Shown here: in pieces, positions 26,065-35,088 of the stretch
Numbering within the stretch: the stretch's first letter is position 1
Layout of the letters: each line of letters starts with the position of its first letter
Notes under the pieces: model-generated
What the model saw: the letters and a program-made list of their open reading frames with translations, nothing else
Told to the model about the DNA's origin: nothing
Databases searched by the model: none
Assembly (NCBI GenBank): GCA_903845065.1
Contig: CAIMWH010000199.1
Location: 1 to 40,052, forward strand
Origin: an uncultured Rhodospirillales bacterium
GTDB taxonomy: Bacteria; Pseudomonadota; Alphaproteobacteria; Acetobacterales; Acetobacteraceae
Reading direction: 5' to 3'
Length of the DNA: 40,052 nucleotides
Program-made: the position numbers and the translations under genes

Positions 26065-27054
26065 TCAGTCCATTTGATGGCGCAGGCGGGGATCGACCCA
26101 CATCAGCACCAGGTCGGAGATGAAGGTGCCGATGACGGTGAGCACGCCGAGCAGCAGTACGATGGAGCCGGCGAGGAACATGTCCTGCGCGATCAAGGCC
26201 TTGACCAGCAGCGGGCCCACGGTGGGCAGGCCGAGCACGATGGAGATGATCACGCTGCCCGAGATCAGCAGCGGGAACAGGTAGGCCATGTTGCTGGCGA
26301 ACGGGTTCAGCGCGGCGCGCACCGGGTATTTCAGGATGGTGCGCCATTCCGACAGGCCCTTGGCGCGCGCGGTGACCACGTAGGGCCGGCGCAGTTCGTC
26401 CAGCAGGTTGGCGCGCATGATGCGGATCAACTGCGCCGTGCCGGACAGGGCCAGGATGATGGCGGGCAGCGGCAAATGCCAGGCGAGGTCCTTCACCTTG
26501 TCCCAACTCCAGGGCGCCAGGGCGTATTCGGCGGAAAACAGCCCGCCGACGCTGAGGCCGAACACCTTGAAGGCGGTGTAGAGGATGATGAGGGCGAGCA
26601 GGAAGTTCGGCACCGCGATGCCGATGAAGCCGATCAGGGTGAACAGGTAGTCCCCGAAGGAGTACTGCCGCACCGCCGAGTAGATGCCGATCGGCAGCGC
26701 CAGTCCCCAAGTGAGGATGAGGGCGGCGAAGGACAGCAGCAGGGTCATCCAGATGCGGTCACCGATCACCTCGGTGACCGGGCGGCGCCATTCCATCGAC
26801 TCGCCGAGGTCGCCGGTGATGATGCGGGTGATCCATTTGCCGTACTGGATGTAGATCGGCTGGCCCAACCCGTAGAGCTTGCGCAGGGCCGCCGCCTCGT
26901 CGGCTGAGACCGACGAGCCGGAGGCGGCGAGGTTGGCGACGTAGGCGTCGACAAAATCGCCGGGCGGCAGCTGGATGATCGCGAACGACAGCACCGAGAT
27001 CATCCAGACCGTGAGCACGCCGAGCAGCAGGCGGCGGGTGATGAAGTTGATCAC
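26065..27054 (-). CDS. ABC transporter permease (OppB-like)
   Basis: 329 residues from GTG 27054, with AAAGGG upstream. Six helices are predicted: first in TRRLLLGVLTVWMISVLSFAII, then the usual DppB/OppB periplasmic segment and LYGLGQPIYIQYGKWITRII. The coupling loop carries RRPYVVTARAKGLSEWRTI (EAA motif region). It ends 3 nt before the OppC-like gene and begins 25 nt after the SBP gene. It forms the translocation pore with the OppC-like subunit. Confidence 0.93.
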   Translation of the reverse strand: MINFITRRLLLGVLTVWMISVLSFAIIQLPPGDFVDAYVANLAASGSSVSADEAAALRKLYGLGQPIYIQYGKWITRIITGDLGESMEWRRPVTEVIGDRIWMTLLLSFAALILTWGLALPIGIYSAVRQYSFGDYLFTLIGFIGIAVPNFLLALIILYTAFKVFGLSVGGLFSAEYALAPWSWDKVKDLAWHLPLPAIILALSGTAQLIRIMRANLLDELRRPYVVTARAKGLSEWRTILKYPVRAALNPFASNMAYLFPLLISGSVIISIVLGLPTVGPLLVKALIAQDMFLAGSIVLLLGVLTVIGTFISDLVLMWVDPRLRHQMD

Positions 27055-27079
27055 GCCGCCGCCCTTTCGGTTTGGTGGA

Positions 27080-29119
27080 TCACGCCTTGTAGAACCACGT
27101 CTCGGGCCGCGAACTGCCCGGGGTGCGGCAATGCTGGGCGATGCAGGTGCGGCCGGGGATGTTGCCCAGGCGACGGCTGGCCATGCGTACGCCCATCAGC
27201 GCCGGGGACTGGCCGCAGGTGCCGATGGTGAACTGCTGGTCCACCATGATCTTCCAGATGTCCTGGGCGATCTTGTTGCGCTCCGGCTCCTGCTTGCTGG
27301 CCGCCGAGCGGAACAGTTCGAGCGCTTCCAGCATCTTGGGGTCGGTCGGCTTGGTGCCCTGGGCGCCGTTAGAGGCGTACCATTTGGCATGTTCGATGCC
27401 ATAGACGCCCGAGGCGATATCGGTCGGCAGCGCCCAGCTCGAGTAGAGATAGAGCAGCTCGGTGCCGCCGTTGGTCCAGACGAAGATGTGGTGGTCGGAC
27501 TTCAGCAGGCGGTTGAAGGCGAGGCCGCGCTCGGCCTCCTTCACATCGCCGTAGATGCCGATCTTGCGCCAATGCTGGGCGATCATCTCGGCGTGCTTCG
27601 GCCAGTCCATGAACGCCTTGACCGCGAGAAGCTCGATGACCAGGCGCTTGCCGTTGTCCGGGCGCAGGCGGTAGCCGTCGCTGTCCTTCTGGGTTAGGCC
27701 GAGCCCGTCGAGCAGCTTGTTGGCGGCGGCGACATCGAGCGTCGACCACTTCTTGCGCCATTCGGGGCCGGGGTTCTCGGGCATGGATTCGGCCGGGGCC
27801 GAGGAGCCCGGGGTGGCGAGGCCGAGCCAGAAGGTTTCGTTCATCTGGTCTCGGTCGATACCCATCGACAGCGCGCGGCGGAAATCCGCGGTGCCGAGGA
27901 GCTTGCCCACCACCGGATCGCCGCGGAAGTCCATGTTCACATGCAGCGTGGTGTCGGCGCCGTTGAAGGCGAGGTCGAGATGGACGTCATACTTGCCGCG
28001 GTCCTGGTTCTCCAGGATCACCGGTAGCTTCTGCAGGTCGATATGGCGTTCCTGGAGATCGAGCTCGCCGGCCATCGCCTTGAGGTTCACCACCTCGATG
28101 TTCTCGGCCAGGGTCATCACGACCTTGTCGATGTACGGCAGCTGATTGCCGTCTGTGTCGACGGCGTAATAGAATGGGTTGCGCTCCATCGACCAGGTCG
28201 GCGTGTTGATCGGCGTCACGGTGCGCCACGGGCCGAGGGTGGGGAGATCGGGGTTGAGTTCCCAGTCCTTCTTGACGTGGAACATGCGGATCCAGCTCTC
28301 GTAGCCGGCGGCCTTGGCTTTGGCGTTTACCTCGGCTTCGGAGGAGAACTTGGGGAGGAACTGCTTGAGATAGTGGGCGGGCGCGTAGGCCGCATAGGAG
28401 TTGCCGGCGGACTGCCGGGTGGCCTGGCCACCGCCGATCAGGGTGTCGCCGGCGAGCATGGACGGGAACAGGAAATAGGGGTTCGCGAACTGGAACTGCA
28501 CCGTGGTCTCGTCGATCTTGACGAGCTTGCCCGGCTTGCCGCCGGCCGACATGTCGGCGATCGGGGCGGGGACGATGTCCTTGTTGAGGTACATCTCCTC
28601 GTACCAGAACACAAAGTCATCCGCGTTGAACGGGTGCCCGTCGCCCCACTTCATGCCCTTGCGCAGGAACAGGGTGGTGGTCTTGCCGTCGGCGCTCAGT
28701 TCGTAGCCCTTGGCGACGCAGGGGACGATCTTGCTTCCGGTGAAGTCCCAGAACAGCAGCTTGTCGGACGCCATGATGCGGTTGCCGTTTTCGCCGTCCG
28801 ACGGGCCGATGAAGGCGCGGCGCCAGGTGCCGCCGTACTTGCCGGTGCTTTCGACGGGCTTGATCACCATCGGCTCGGCCGGCACGCGCTGCTCGACGGG
28901 CGGCAGCTTGCCGGCCTTGACGAGTTCGGCGAGTTGCGGGGCTTCCTTGAATTTGGCGGGCGTCGGGCCGCCGCCGGGGATCGGGCCTTCGAGCTTGCCG
29001 ACCAAGCCGGACTGGGTGACCGAGCCGGTGGCCTGCACCGCTTGCGCCCAGGCGCTGGCGGCGGGCGTAGCGGCGGCCATGGCGGACGCATAGCCCAGGA
29101 ATGTCCGGCGTGTGGTCAT
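27080..29119 (-). CDS. Large family-5 substrate-binding protein with Tat-type signal
   Basis: 679 residues from ATG 29119, with GGAGGAG 7 nt upstream. The N-terminus MTTRRTFLGYASAMAAATPAAS has a twin-arginine motif (TRRTFL) and cleavage near AWA-QA, so Tat export of the folded protein is likely. The mature part is a long family-5 SBP: WKWGDGHPF-type block (MKWGDGHPFNADDFVFWYEE), VIPINTPTWSM-like region, FRRALSMGIDRDQMNE. It is about 150 residues longer than DppA/OppA-type proteins and resembles binding proteins of opine/peptide importers of Rhizobiales. First gene of the five-gene importer unit. The ligand is unknown. Confidence 0.92.
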   Translation of the reverse strand: MTTRRTFLGYASAMAAATPAASAWAQAVQATGSVTQSGLVGKLEGPIPGGGPTPAKFKEAPQLAELVKAGKLPPVEQRVPAEPMVIKPVESTGKYGGTWRRAFIGPSDGENGNRIMASDKLLFWDFTGSKIVPCVAKGYELSADGKTTTLFLRKGMKWGDGHPFNADDFVFWYEEMYLNKDIVPAPIADMSAGGKPGKLVKIDETTVQFQFANPYFLFPSMLAGDTLIGGGQATRQSAGNSYAAYAPAHYLKQFLPKFSSEAEVNAKAKAAGYESWIRMFHVKKDWELNPDLPTLGPWRTVTPINTPTWSMERNPFYYAVDTDGNQLPYIDKVVMTLAENIEVVNLKAMAGELDLQERHIDLQKLPVILENQDRGKYDVHLDLAFNGADTTLHVNMDFRGDPVVGKLLGTADFRRALSMGIDRDQMNETFWLGLATPGSSAPAESMPENPGPEWRKKWSTLDVAAANKLLDGLGLTQKDSDGYRLRPDNGKRLVIELLAVKAFMDWPKHAEMIAQHWRKIGIYGDVKEAERGLAFNRLLKSDHHIFVWTNGGTELLYLYSSWALPTDIASGVYGIEHAKWYASNGAQGTKPTDPKMLEALELFRSAASKQEPERNKIAQDIWKIMVDQQFTIGTCGQSPALMGVRMASRRLGNIPGRTCIAQHCRTPGSSRPETWFYKA

Positions 29120-29204
29120 TTTGTCTCCTCCCGAATTGATCGCGGGCCCTGTAACCGGGCCATGACGCGCAACCTACGGGAAGCGGGGAGACTGATCCAG
29201 GGGT

Positions 29205-29945
29205 TTACCGACTGAGAATCATATTCATCGCCGCGGTGGCCAGCAGTGCGGCATTGGCGAGCATCACGAACGGGGCCACGCGGTTGGCAAGGCCTTGCCA
29301 GCGGCGCCCGGCGGCCTGTCCGGCCAGGCCGATGGCGGCGAGCATCGGCACCGTGCCGGCGCCGAAGGCCAGCATCGCCAGCGCGCTCGCACCAGGCGAG
29401 GTGGCCGAGGCGGCGGTGGCGACCGCGGCATAGAGCAGCCCGCACGGCAGGAAGCCGAGGGCGAGGCCAAGGGCGAGGCTGCCGGCCCAGGTGGTGCGAT
29501 CCAGGCGGCGGGTCAGCCGGCCGAGCCCGGCGATCCAGCCCGATGGCGGGCGGGCGGGTGCGAGGAAATGCGGCAGGCTGGGCACCAGGCGGGTGAGCGC
29601 CTGGGAAAGGAACAGCAGCGCGCCGCCCAGCAGCAGCACCCCGGCCAGATGCCCCGACGCGGGCAGGCTGCCCAGCATGCCGGCCGTCGCGCCGAGCCCG
29701 GTATAGGTGATGAGCCTGCCGATATGATAGGGCGCGAGCAGCCCGGCGCGCAGGCGGGCCATTTCGCACAGCCGCGACGACGGCAGGGCGGCCAGGCGAT
29801 CGGCGGTCTGGCCGAGCACGAACGGGCCGCACATCGGGCCGCAATGCAGCGGTCCGCCGGCGAGTCCCACCAGGAACAGCCCCATCGGCAGGCCGGGCCC
29901 GCCGGGGCCGCACCAGCTCAGCAGCATGGCGATGTGATCAGTCAC
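29205..29945 (-). CDS. Sulfite exporter TauE/SafE-like (DsbD_2-type) membrane protein
   Basis: 246 residues from GTG 29945; ATG 29927 is the alternative and neither has a strong ribosome-binding site. About six membrane helices. The first helix carries GLAGGPLHCGPMCGPFV, the HC-x2-MCG-type motif of the TauE/SafE/cytochrome-biogenesis-like group found beside cbb3 oxidase genes and copper-handling genes in many Proteobacteria. A later helix has GFLPCGLLYAAV. Its gene diverges from the cco operon across a 187-bp region that holds an FNR-type box. A role in cbb3 assembly or metal handling is inferred from position and motif, not shown. Confidence 0.8.
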   Translation of the reverse strand: MTDHIAMLLSWCGPGGPGLPMGLFLVGLAGGPLHCGPMCGPFVLGQTADRLAALPSSRLCEMARLRAGLLAPYHIGRLITYTGLGATAGMLGSLPASGHLAGVLLLGGALLFLSQALTRLVPSLPHFLAPARPPSGWIAGLGRLTRRLDRTTWAGSLALGLALGFLPCGLLYAAVATAASATSPGASALAMLAFGAGTVPMLAAIGLAGQAAGRRWQGLANRVAPFVMLANAALLATAAMNMILSR

Positions 29946-30030
29946 GCGCGACTCTAGCGCGAACCCGGCTTTTGCGCACGCAGGACCCGTCCGTTTCGAA
30001 GAATTCCTAACGTCCCGTCCATGCTGCAGC

Positions 30031-30056
30031 GCGGCATTGATCTGTATCAATGCCGC
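30031..30056. promoter_or_regulatory. FNR/FixK-type box inside a 26-bp palindrome
   Basis: TTGAT-CTGT-ATCAA at 30037-30050 matches the FNR/FixK/Anr consensus at every defined base. The symmetry extends outward to 11-bp perfect arms (30031-30041 and 30046-30056) with a 4-nt centre. It lies 77-102 nt before the first gene of the cco operon and about 90 nt before the divergent TauE/SafE-like gene. Anaerobic or microaerobic activation of the oxidase operon is the expected role. Confidence 0.9.
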
Positions 30057-30132
30057 AATACGGCCTCACAGCGTCTTTTCCTGCGCATGGGCACGCCGCC
30101 TCGGTGGGCCCGCTATGTGTGCGAGGTGTGGA

Positions 30133-30345
30133 ATGGAAGAGGTGAGCGATATCGTCGTCGGCATCATCATGCTGATCCTGGGGGGCACCGGGCTGTTTAT
30201 GGCTTCGGGCGCGCTGGACAACGAGATCTATATCTTTGGCCTGTCGCTGGCAGGTTTCGCGGCGATATTCGAGTTCGGTCTGATCCGCGCTTATTTCGAC
30301 CGCAAGGACGCCGCGCGGCATGCCGGCGGAGGTGGTCATGTCTGA
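30133..30345 (+). CDS. Small two-helix membrane protein preceding ccoN
   Basis: 70 residues from ATG 30133, with GAGGTG 6 nt upstream. Two hydrophobic helices: about residues 7-25 ([17 protein letters not shown]) and 32-52 ([19 protein letters not shown]), followed by a charged, Gly/His-rich tail ([15 protein letters not shown]). I do not recognise a named family. It lies between the FNR-type box and ccoN and overlaps ccoN by 8 nt, so it is translationally coupled to the catalytic subunit. An accessory or assembly role for the oxidase is inferred from position. Confidence 0.82.
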   Translation: MEEVSDIVVGIIMLILGGTGLFMASGALDNEIYIFGLSLAGFAAIFEFGLIRAYFDRKDAARHAGGGGHV

Positions 30346-31792
30346 TGTCATGATGGACGGGTTCGTCGGAACCCATGCCCCGGCGCGTGCCGTGGTCTAC
30401 AACGACAACGTGGTGAAGAAATTCACCATCGCCACCATTTTCTGGGCGGTGGTGGCGTTCCTCGTCGGCGTGGTGCTGGCGCTGGAGCTGTGCTGGCCTG
30501 AATTGAACCTGGGCTTTTCGTTTACCAATTTCGGACGCCTGCGACCGGTCCATACCTCGGGGGCGATTTTCGCCTTCGGCGGCTCGGCGTTGTTCGCAAC
30601 CTCCTTCTATATCGTGCAGCGCACCTGCCGCACCCGCCTGTTCGGCGGCGAGGCGATGGCGAACTTCATTTTCTGGGGCTACCAGTTCTTCATCGTGATG
30701 GCCGCCCTCAGCTACGTGATGGGCTACAGCCAGGGCCAGGAATACGCCGAGCCGGAATGGCACCTCGACCTGTTCCTCACCGTGATCTGGGTGAGCTACG
30801 CCGTGGTCTATATCGGCACCGTGCTGAAGCGCGAGGAGCCGCATATCTACGTCTCCAACTGGTTCTACATGGCGTTCATCCTGACCATCGCCGTGCTGCA
30901 CCTGGTCAACAACGTGGCGATGCCGGTTTCGGTGTTCTCGGCCAAGAGCTACTCCGCCTACTCGGGCGTGCAGAACGCGCTGATCCAGTGGTGGTATGGC
31001 CATAACGCGGTGGGCTTCTTCCTGACCGCCGCCTTCCTTGGCATGATGTACTACTTCATTCCCAAGCAGGCTGGCCGCCCGGTTTATTCCTACCGCCTCT
31101 CGGTGGTGCATTTCTGGTCGCTGGTGTTCATGTACATCTGGGCCGGCCCGCATCACCTGCACTACACCTCGCTGCCCGACTGGGCGCAGACGCTCGGCAT
31201 GGTGTTCTCCATCGTGCTGTGGATGCCGTCCTGGGGCGGCATGATCAATGGCCTGATGACGCTGTCGGGCGCGTGGGACAAGCTGCGCACCGATCCGGCG
31301 CTGCGCTTCACCGTGACCTCGGTGGGCTTCTATGGCATGTCGACCTTCGAAGGGCCGGTGATGTCGATCCGCTCGGTGAACTCGCTGAGCCACTACACCG
31401 ACTGGACCATCGGCCACGTGCATTCGGGCGCCCTCGGCTGGGTGGCGTTCGTCAGCTTCGGCGCGCTGTACTACCTGGTGCCGAACCTGTGGAAGCGGTC
31501 GGGCATGTATTCGACCAAGCTGATCTCCTGGCACTACTGGGTCGCGACGATGGGCATCGTGCTCTACATCACCTCGCTTTGGGTGGCCGGCATCATGCAG
31601 GGCCTGATGTGGCGTGCCTACGACCAGTTCGGGTTCCTGCAGTATTCGTTCTCGGAATCGGTCAACGCGGTTCATCCCTACTACGTCATCCGCATGCTCG
31701 GTGGCCTGCTGTTCCTCACCGGGGCCCTGATCATGGTCTACAACATGGTCATGACGGTTTACAGTTCGACAACAGAACGGCGTGAGGTGTAA
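30338..31792 (+). CDS. ccoN: cbb3-type cytochrome c oxidase subunit I
   Basis: 484 residues from ATG 30338 with GGAGGTGG upstream, inside the end of the small membrane protein gene. It is the catalytic subunit, with about 12 membrane helices, low-spin heme b, heme b3 and CuB. His-72 (RPVHTSG) and His-362 (GHVHSG) fit the low-spin heme, and His-360 fits heme b3. His-222 (WWYGHN), His-272 and His-273 (GPHHLHY) fit CuB. Tyr-266 lies 44 residues after His-222, the spacing of the cross-linked Tyr-His pair in structurally known CcoN. The conserved FEGPVMS glutamate is at 338. It reduces O2 with high affinity at the inner membrane. Confidence 0.97.
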   Translation: MSDVMMDGFVGTHAPARAVVYNDNVVKKFTIATIFWAVVAFLVGVVLALELCWPELNLGFSFTNFGRLRPVHTSGAIFAFGGSALFATSFYIVQRTCRTRLFGGEAMANFIFWGYQFFIVMAALSYVMGYSQGQEYAEPEWHLDLFLTVIWVSYAVVYIGTVLKREEPHIYVSNWFYMAFILTIAVLHLVNNVAMPVSVFSAKSYSAYSGVQNALIQWWYGHNAVGFFLTAAFLGMMYYFIPKQAGRPVYSYRLSVVHFWSLVFMYIWAGPHHLHYTSLPDWAQTLGMVFSIVLWMPSWGGMINGLMTLSGAWDKLRTDPALRFTVTSVGFYGMSTFEGPVMSIRSVNSLSHYTDWTIGHVHSGALGWVAFVSFGALYYLVPNLWKRSGMYSTKLISWHYWVATMGIVLYITSLWVAGIMQGLMWRAYDQFGFLQYSFSESVNAVHPYYVIRMLGGLLFLTGALIMVYNMVMTVYSSTTERREV

Positions 31793-31797
31793 TCGTC

Positions 31798-32523
31798 ATG
31801 TTCATTCGCCACGAGACCATCGAGAAGAACGCCATCCTGATGCTGGTGTTGACGCTGATCACCATTTCGATCGGCGGCATCGTCGAGATCATCCCGAACT
31901 TCACCATCGAGACCACCATCGAGCCGGTGAAAGGGGTTCGTCCCTATTCGCCGCTCGAGTTGATGGGCCGCAACATCTACATCCGCGAGGGCTGCTACCT
32001 CTGCCATAGCCAGCAGATCCGCGCCCTCAAGGACGAGGTGGAGCGCTATGGCCACTACAGCCTGGCCGCCGAAAGCCAGTACGACCATCCGTTCCAGTGG
32101 GGCAGCAAGCGCATCGGGCCCGATCTCGCCCGCGTCGGCGGCAAGTACTCGAACGACTGGCACTATGCCCACCTGATCCACCCGCAGGCGCTGGTGCCGG
32201 AAAGCCTGATGCCGCGCTACGCCTTCCTCGCCGAGACGCCGCTTGAGACCAAGATCCTCGACAAGCACCTCAAGGCGAACCGGACGGTTGGCGTGCCCTA
32301 TACCGACGAGGACATCGCCAACGCGAAGAAGGACCTCGAGGCCCAGGCCAATCCCGAAGCCGATACCGACTTCGAGGCGACGCTGAAGCGCTATCCGAAG
32401 GCGATCCAGGTGCCGGGCAAGCCCGGCGAGCCGACCGAACTCGATGCGCTCGTGGCTTATCTCCAGGTGCTCGGCACGATGGCTGATTTCAGCTCCGTCA
32501 CGCCTGAGCAGCTGAACCGCTAG
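31798..32523 (+). CDS. ccoO: cbb3-type cytochrome c oxidase subunit II (mono-heme cytochrome c)
   Basis: 241 residues from ATG 31798, 5 nt after ccoN. One N-terminal membrane anchor (about residues 13-33) is followed by a periplasmic cytochrome c domain. The heme c site is CYLCH at 66-70, and the axial Met is expected in the [10 protein letters not shown] block (~140). GREIYIREGC-type context ([19 protein letters not shown]) is characteristic of CcoO. It passes electrons from CcoP to heme b in CcoN. The insertion of ~35 charged residues before the C-terminus is usual for the family. Confidence 0.97.
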   Translation: MFIRHETIEKNAILMLVLTLITISIGGIVEIIPNFTIETTIEPVKGVRPYSPLELMGRNIYIREGCYLCHSQQIRALKDEVERYGHYSLAAESQYDHPFQWGSKRIGPDLARVGGKYSNDWHYAHLIHPQALVPESLMPRYAFLAETPLETKILDKHLKANRTVGVPYTDEDIANAKKDLEAQANPEADTDFEATLKRYPKAIQVPGKPGEPTELDALVAYLQVLGTMADFSSVTPEQLNR

Positions 32524-32534
32524 GGGAGGGGCAG

Positions 32535-32690
32535 ATGCAAGAACTTACCGCTGCCGCGATCTTCCTGAAGCAGTACTCGGTCGCGCTGATGTTCATCGTT
32601 TTCGCCATGCTGATGGCGACCATCTTTTGGCCGGGCCGACGGGAGCGCTTCGATCGCGACGCCCAGATCCCCCTCCAAGACGATCGCTGA
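32535..32690 (+). CDS. ccoQ: cbb3-type oxidase small subunit CcoQ
   Basis: 51 residues from ATG 32535, with GGGGAGGGG about 4 nt upstream. One membrane helix (about 13-33: QYSVALMFIVFAMLMATIF) is followed by a WPGRRERFDRDAQIPLQDD tail. That tail matches the CcoQ pattern (FxPGRKxxFdeaAxIPLxDD). CcoQ stabilises the interaction of CcoP with the CcoNO core. It lies between ccoO and ccoP as usual. Confidence 0.92.
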   Translation: MQELTAAAIFLKQYSVALMFIVFAMLMATIFWPGRRERFDRDAQIPLQDDR

Positions 32691-32701
32691 GGAGAACCCA
32701 C

Positions 32702-33574
32702 GTGCCGACAAAAATCGAAAAGGACGCCTTCTCCGGCCGCGATACCACCGGCCATGAGTGGGACGGGCTCAAGGAACTCAACACGCCGCTGCCGAAGTGG
32801 TGGCTGTGGACGTTCATCACCACCGCCGTCTGGGCCGTGATCTTCTGCATCTTCTATCCCTCGGTGCCGGGCATCCATGGCTACTTCAAGGGGGTGCTGG
32901 GATATTCCACCCGCGCCACCGTGACGGCGGACGTGGCAGCACTCGCCGCCCAGCGGTCCCAGGTGCTCGACAAGATCAAGGACGTGCCGATCGCCAAGGT
33001 ACGCCAGGACCCCAATCTGATGGCGGTTGCCAACACCGCCGGGCGCATCGCCTTCGCCAACAACTGCCAGCCCTGTCATGGGGCCGGCGGCGAGGGTCGT
33101 CCGGGCTATCCGGCCCTGGCGGCTGATCGCTGGATCTGGGGCGGCAAGCTCGAGGATATCCAGCAGACCATCACCTACGGCATCCGCAGCGGGCATCCCG
33201 AGGCGCGCCAGAGCCAGATGCTCCGCTTCGGGGTGGACGGCATCCTGAAGCCGGAGGAAATCGCCTCGGTGGCCGATTTCGTCAGCACACTCTACGGCAA
33301 GGCGAAGCCGAGCCCGGCGAGTGCCAAAGGCGCGGCCATCTTCGCCGAGAACTGCGTCGCCTGCCATGGCGACAATGGCGAGGGCAAGCGCGAGGTGGGT
33401 GGTCCGCCGCTCAAGGGGGCGGTTCACCTGTATGGCGATACCCGCGAGGCGATCATTGCCCAGGTGACCAATCCACGGATGGGTGTGATGCCGAACTGGA
33501 ACGCCCGGCTGGACGCCGCGACCATCAAGAGCCTGGCGTTGTACGTCCATGCCCTCGGCGGCGGCGAGAACTAG
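32702..33574 (+). CDS. ccoP: cbb3-type cytochrome c oxidase subunit III (di-heme cytochrome c)
   Basis: 290 residues from GTG 32702, with GAGGAG 7 nt upstream. The N-terminus has the CcoP motif TTGHEWDGLKELNTPLPKWW before a single membrane helix (~35-53). Two periplasmic cytochrome c domains follow, with heme sites CQPCH (122-126) and CVACH (218-222). Candidate axial Met residues lie at the GVMPNW block (~262). CcoP accepts electrons from soluble cytochrome c or a membrane donor and passes them to CcoO. Confidence 0.97.
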   Translation: MPTKIEKDAFSGRDTTGHEWDGLKELNTPLPKWWLWTFITTAVWAVIFCIFYPSVPGIHGYFKGVLGYSTRATVTADVAALAAQRSQVLDKIKDVPIAKVRQDPNLMAVANTAGRIAFANNCQPCHGAGGEGRPGYPALAADRWIWGGKLEDIQQTITYGIRSGHPEARQSQMLRFGVDGILKPEEIASVADFVSTLYGKAKPSPASAKGAAIFAENCVACHGDNGEGKREVGGPPLKGAVHLYGDTREAIIAQVTNPRMGVMPNWNARLDAATIKSLALYVHALGGGEN

Positions 33575-33581
33575 GCGTATC

Positions 33582-35075
33582 ATGACCAAGATGAGCAAAG
33601 CACCGCCCAAGGCCGACGGCGAGGCAAAGATGAGCAAGCCCAGCCTCTACGCCGACCGCGTCCAGGTCTATCCCCGCGCCGTGCGGGGACCGGCCCGTAC
33701 GTTCAAATGGGCGGTGCTGACGTTCTGTCTGACCGTGTACTACCTCGTCCCCTGGATCCGCTGGGATCGGGGGCCGGGGCAGCCCGGACAGGCCGTGCTG
33801 CTGGATATCGGCCACGAGCGCTTCCACTTCTTCAACGTGGAGTTCTGGCCGCAGGATATCTACTACCTCACCGGCGCCCTCATCCTGGGCGCGGTGAGCC
33901 TGTTTCTCGTCACCTCGCTGGTGGGCCGCGCCTGGTGCGGCTACGCCTGCCCGCAGACGGTGTGGACGGACCTGTTCATGCTGATCGAGCGGATGGTGCA
34001 GGGCGATCGCAACGCCCGCATGCGGCGCGACCAGGCGCCGCTGAGTTTCGACAAGATATGGCGCAAGACCGCCACCCATGCGGCTTGGCTCGGCGTGGCG
34101 TTCTGGACCGGCGGCGCGTGGATCATGTACTACGCCGATGCGCCGACGGTGACGGTGGAGTTCTGGCAGGGCACCGCGTCCACGCCGGTCTACGTGTTCA
34201 CCTTCCTGTTCACCGCCACGACCTACCTGCTGGCCGGCTGGGCGCGTGAGCAGGTGTGCACCTACATGTGCCCGTGGCCGCGCTTCCAGGCCTCGATGCT
34301 CGATGAGCACAGCCTGATTGTCACCTACGAGGCATGGCGCGGCGAACCGCGCGGCCATGGCAAGCGGGCGGCCGACGCGCCGCGCAAGCTCGATGCCCCC
34401 GCGCTGGGCGACTGCATCGATTGCAAGGCCTGCGTGAATGTGTGCCCGACCGGGATCGATATCCGCGACGGCGTGCAACTCGAATGCATCAATTGCGGGC
34501 TGTGCGTGGATGCCTGCAACGAGATGATGGAAAAGACCGGCCAGCCGAAATGGCTGATCAAGTGGGATACCTTCGCCCACCAGGAGGCCCGCGCCGCCGG
34601 CAACCACGAGCCGTATCACCTGCTGCGCCCGCGCACGCTCATCTACGTGTCCGCCCTGGTGCTCGGCTTCGTCATCATGGGCGTCGCGATGGCCAACCGG
34701 GCCGAGATCGATCTCGCCATCCAGCGCGACCGCGCCCCCCTGTTCGTCACCGTGCGTGACGGCAGCCTGCGCAACGCCTACACGGTGAAGATCTCGAACA
34801 AGACCCACGAGGCGGCGGATTTTGCCCTGTCGATGAAAGGTGTCGAGTCCGCCGAGATGACGGTGGCTGAGGAAGGCGAGGGGCGCATGCCGATCCTGAT
34901 GCTGACCGTGGAGCCTGACAGCGTTGGCACCTTCCGGGTGCTGGTGTTCGGACGGCCGGCGCATCTGGTGGAGGGCTCGCAGGACCTCGCGTTCATCGCC
35001 CGCAATACGCTGACCGGCGAGCAGAAGACCTATAATTCCGTGTTCATGGGCCCTGGCGCCCGTGCAACCCACTGA
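33582..35075 (+). CDS. ccoG: cbb3 oxidase accessory protein CcoG (cupric reductase, polyferredoxin)
   Basis: 497 residues from ATG 33582, 7 nt after ccoP; a downstream Met at codon 17 is an alternative. It is an Fe-S membrane protein with about five helices. Cysteine motifs: GRAWCGYACPQTVW, CTYMCPWPRFQ, and a two-cluster ferredoxin domain CIDCKACVNVCPTG...CINCGLCVDAC. A C-terminal Ig-like domain (about 390-490) is typical of FixG/RdxA proteins. CcoG reduces Cu(II) to Cu(I) for delivery to CcoN's CuB centre. Confidence 0.96.
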   Translation: MTKMSKAPPKADGEAKMSKPSLYADRVQVYPRAVRGPARTFKWAVLTFCLTVYYLVPWIRWDRGPGQPGQAVLLDIGHERFHFFNVEFWPQDIYYLTGALILGAVSLFLVTSLVGRAWCGYACPQTVWTDLFMLIERMVQGDRNARMRRDQAPLSFDKIWRKTATHAAWLGVAFWTGGAWIMYYADAPTVTVEFWQGTASTPVYVFTFLFTATTYLLAGWAREQVCTYMCPWPRFQASMLDEHSLIVTYEAWRGEPRGHGKRAADAPRKLDAPALGDCIDCKACVNVCPTGIDIRDGVQLECINCGLCVDACNEMMEKTGQPKWLIKWDTFAHQEARAAGNHEPYHLLRPRTLIYVSALVLGFVIMGVAMANRAEIDLAIQRDRAPLFVTVRDGSLRNAYTVKISNKTHEAADFALSMKGVESAEMTVAEEGEGRMPILMLTVEPDSVGTFRVLVFGRPAHLVEGSQDLAFIARNTLTGEQKTYNSVFMGPGARATH

Positions 35076-35088
35076 CAGGATAAATACC

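Noticed and set aside
25657-26907. 416-codon plus-strand open frame across the two permease genes
   Set aside because: Antisense to clear permease genes, with charged low-complexity composition and no family signature.
29130-29175. Short GGCCC...GGGCC hairpin as terminator between the TauE/SafE-like gene and the importer operon
   Set aside because: The stem is only 5 bp and no T-run follows on the minus strand.
30197-31675. 492-codon open frame antisense to ccoN
   Set aside because: ccoN is certain from its histidine ligands; the antisense product is His/Arg/Gly-rich low-complexity sequence.
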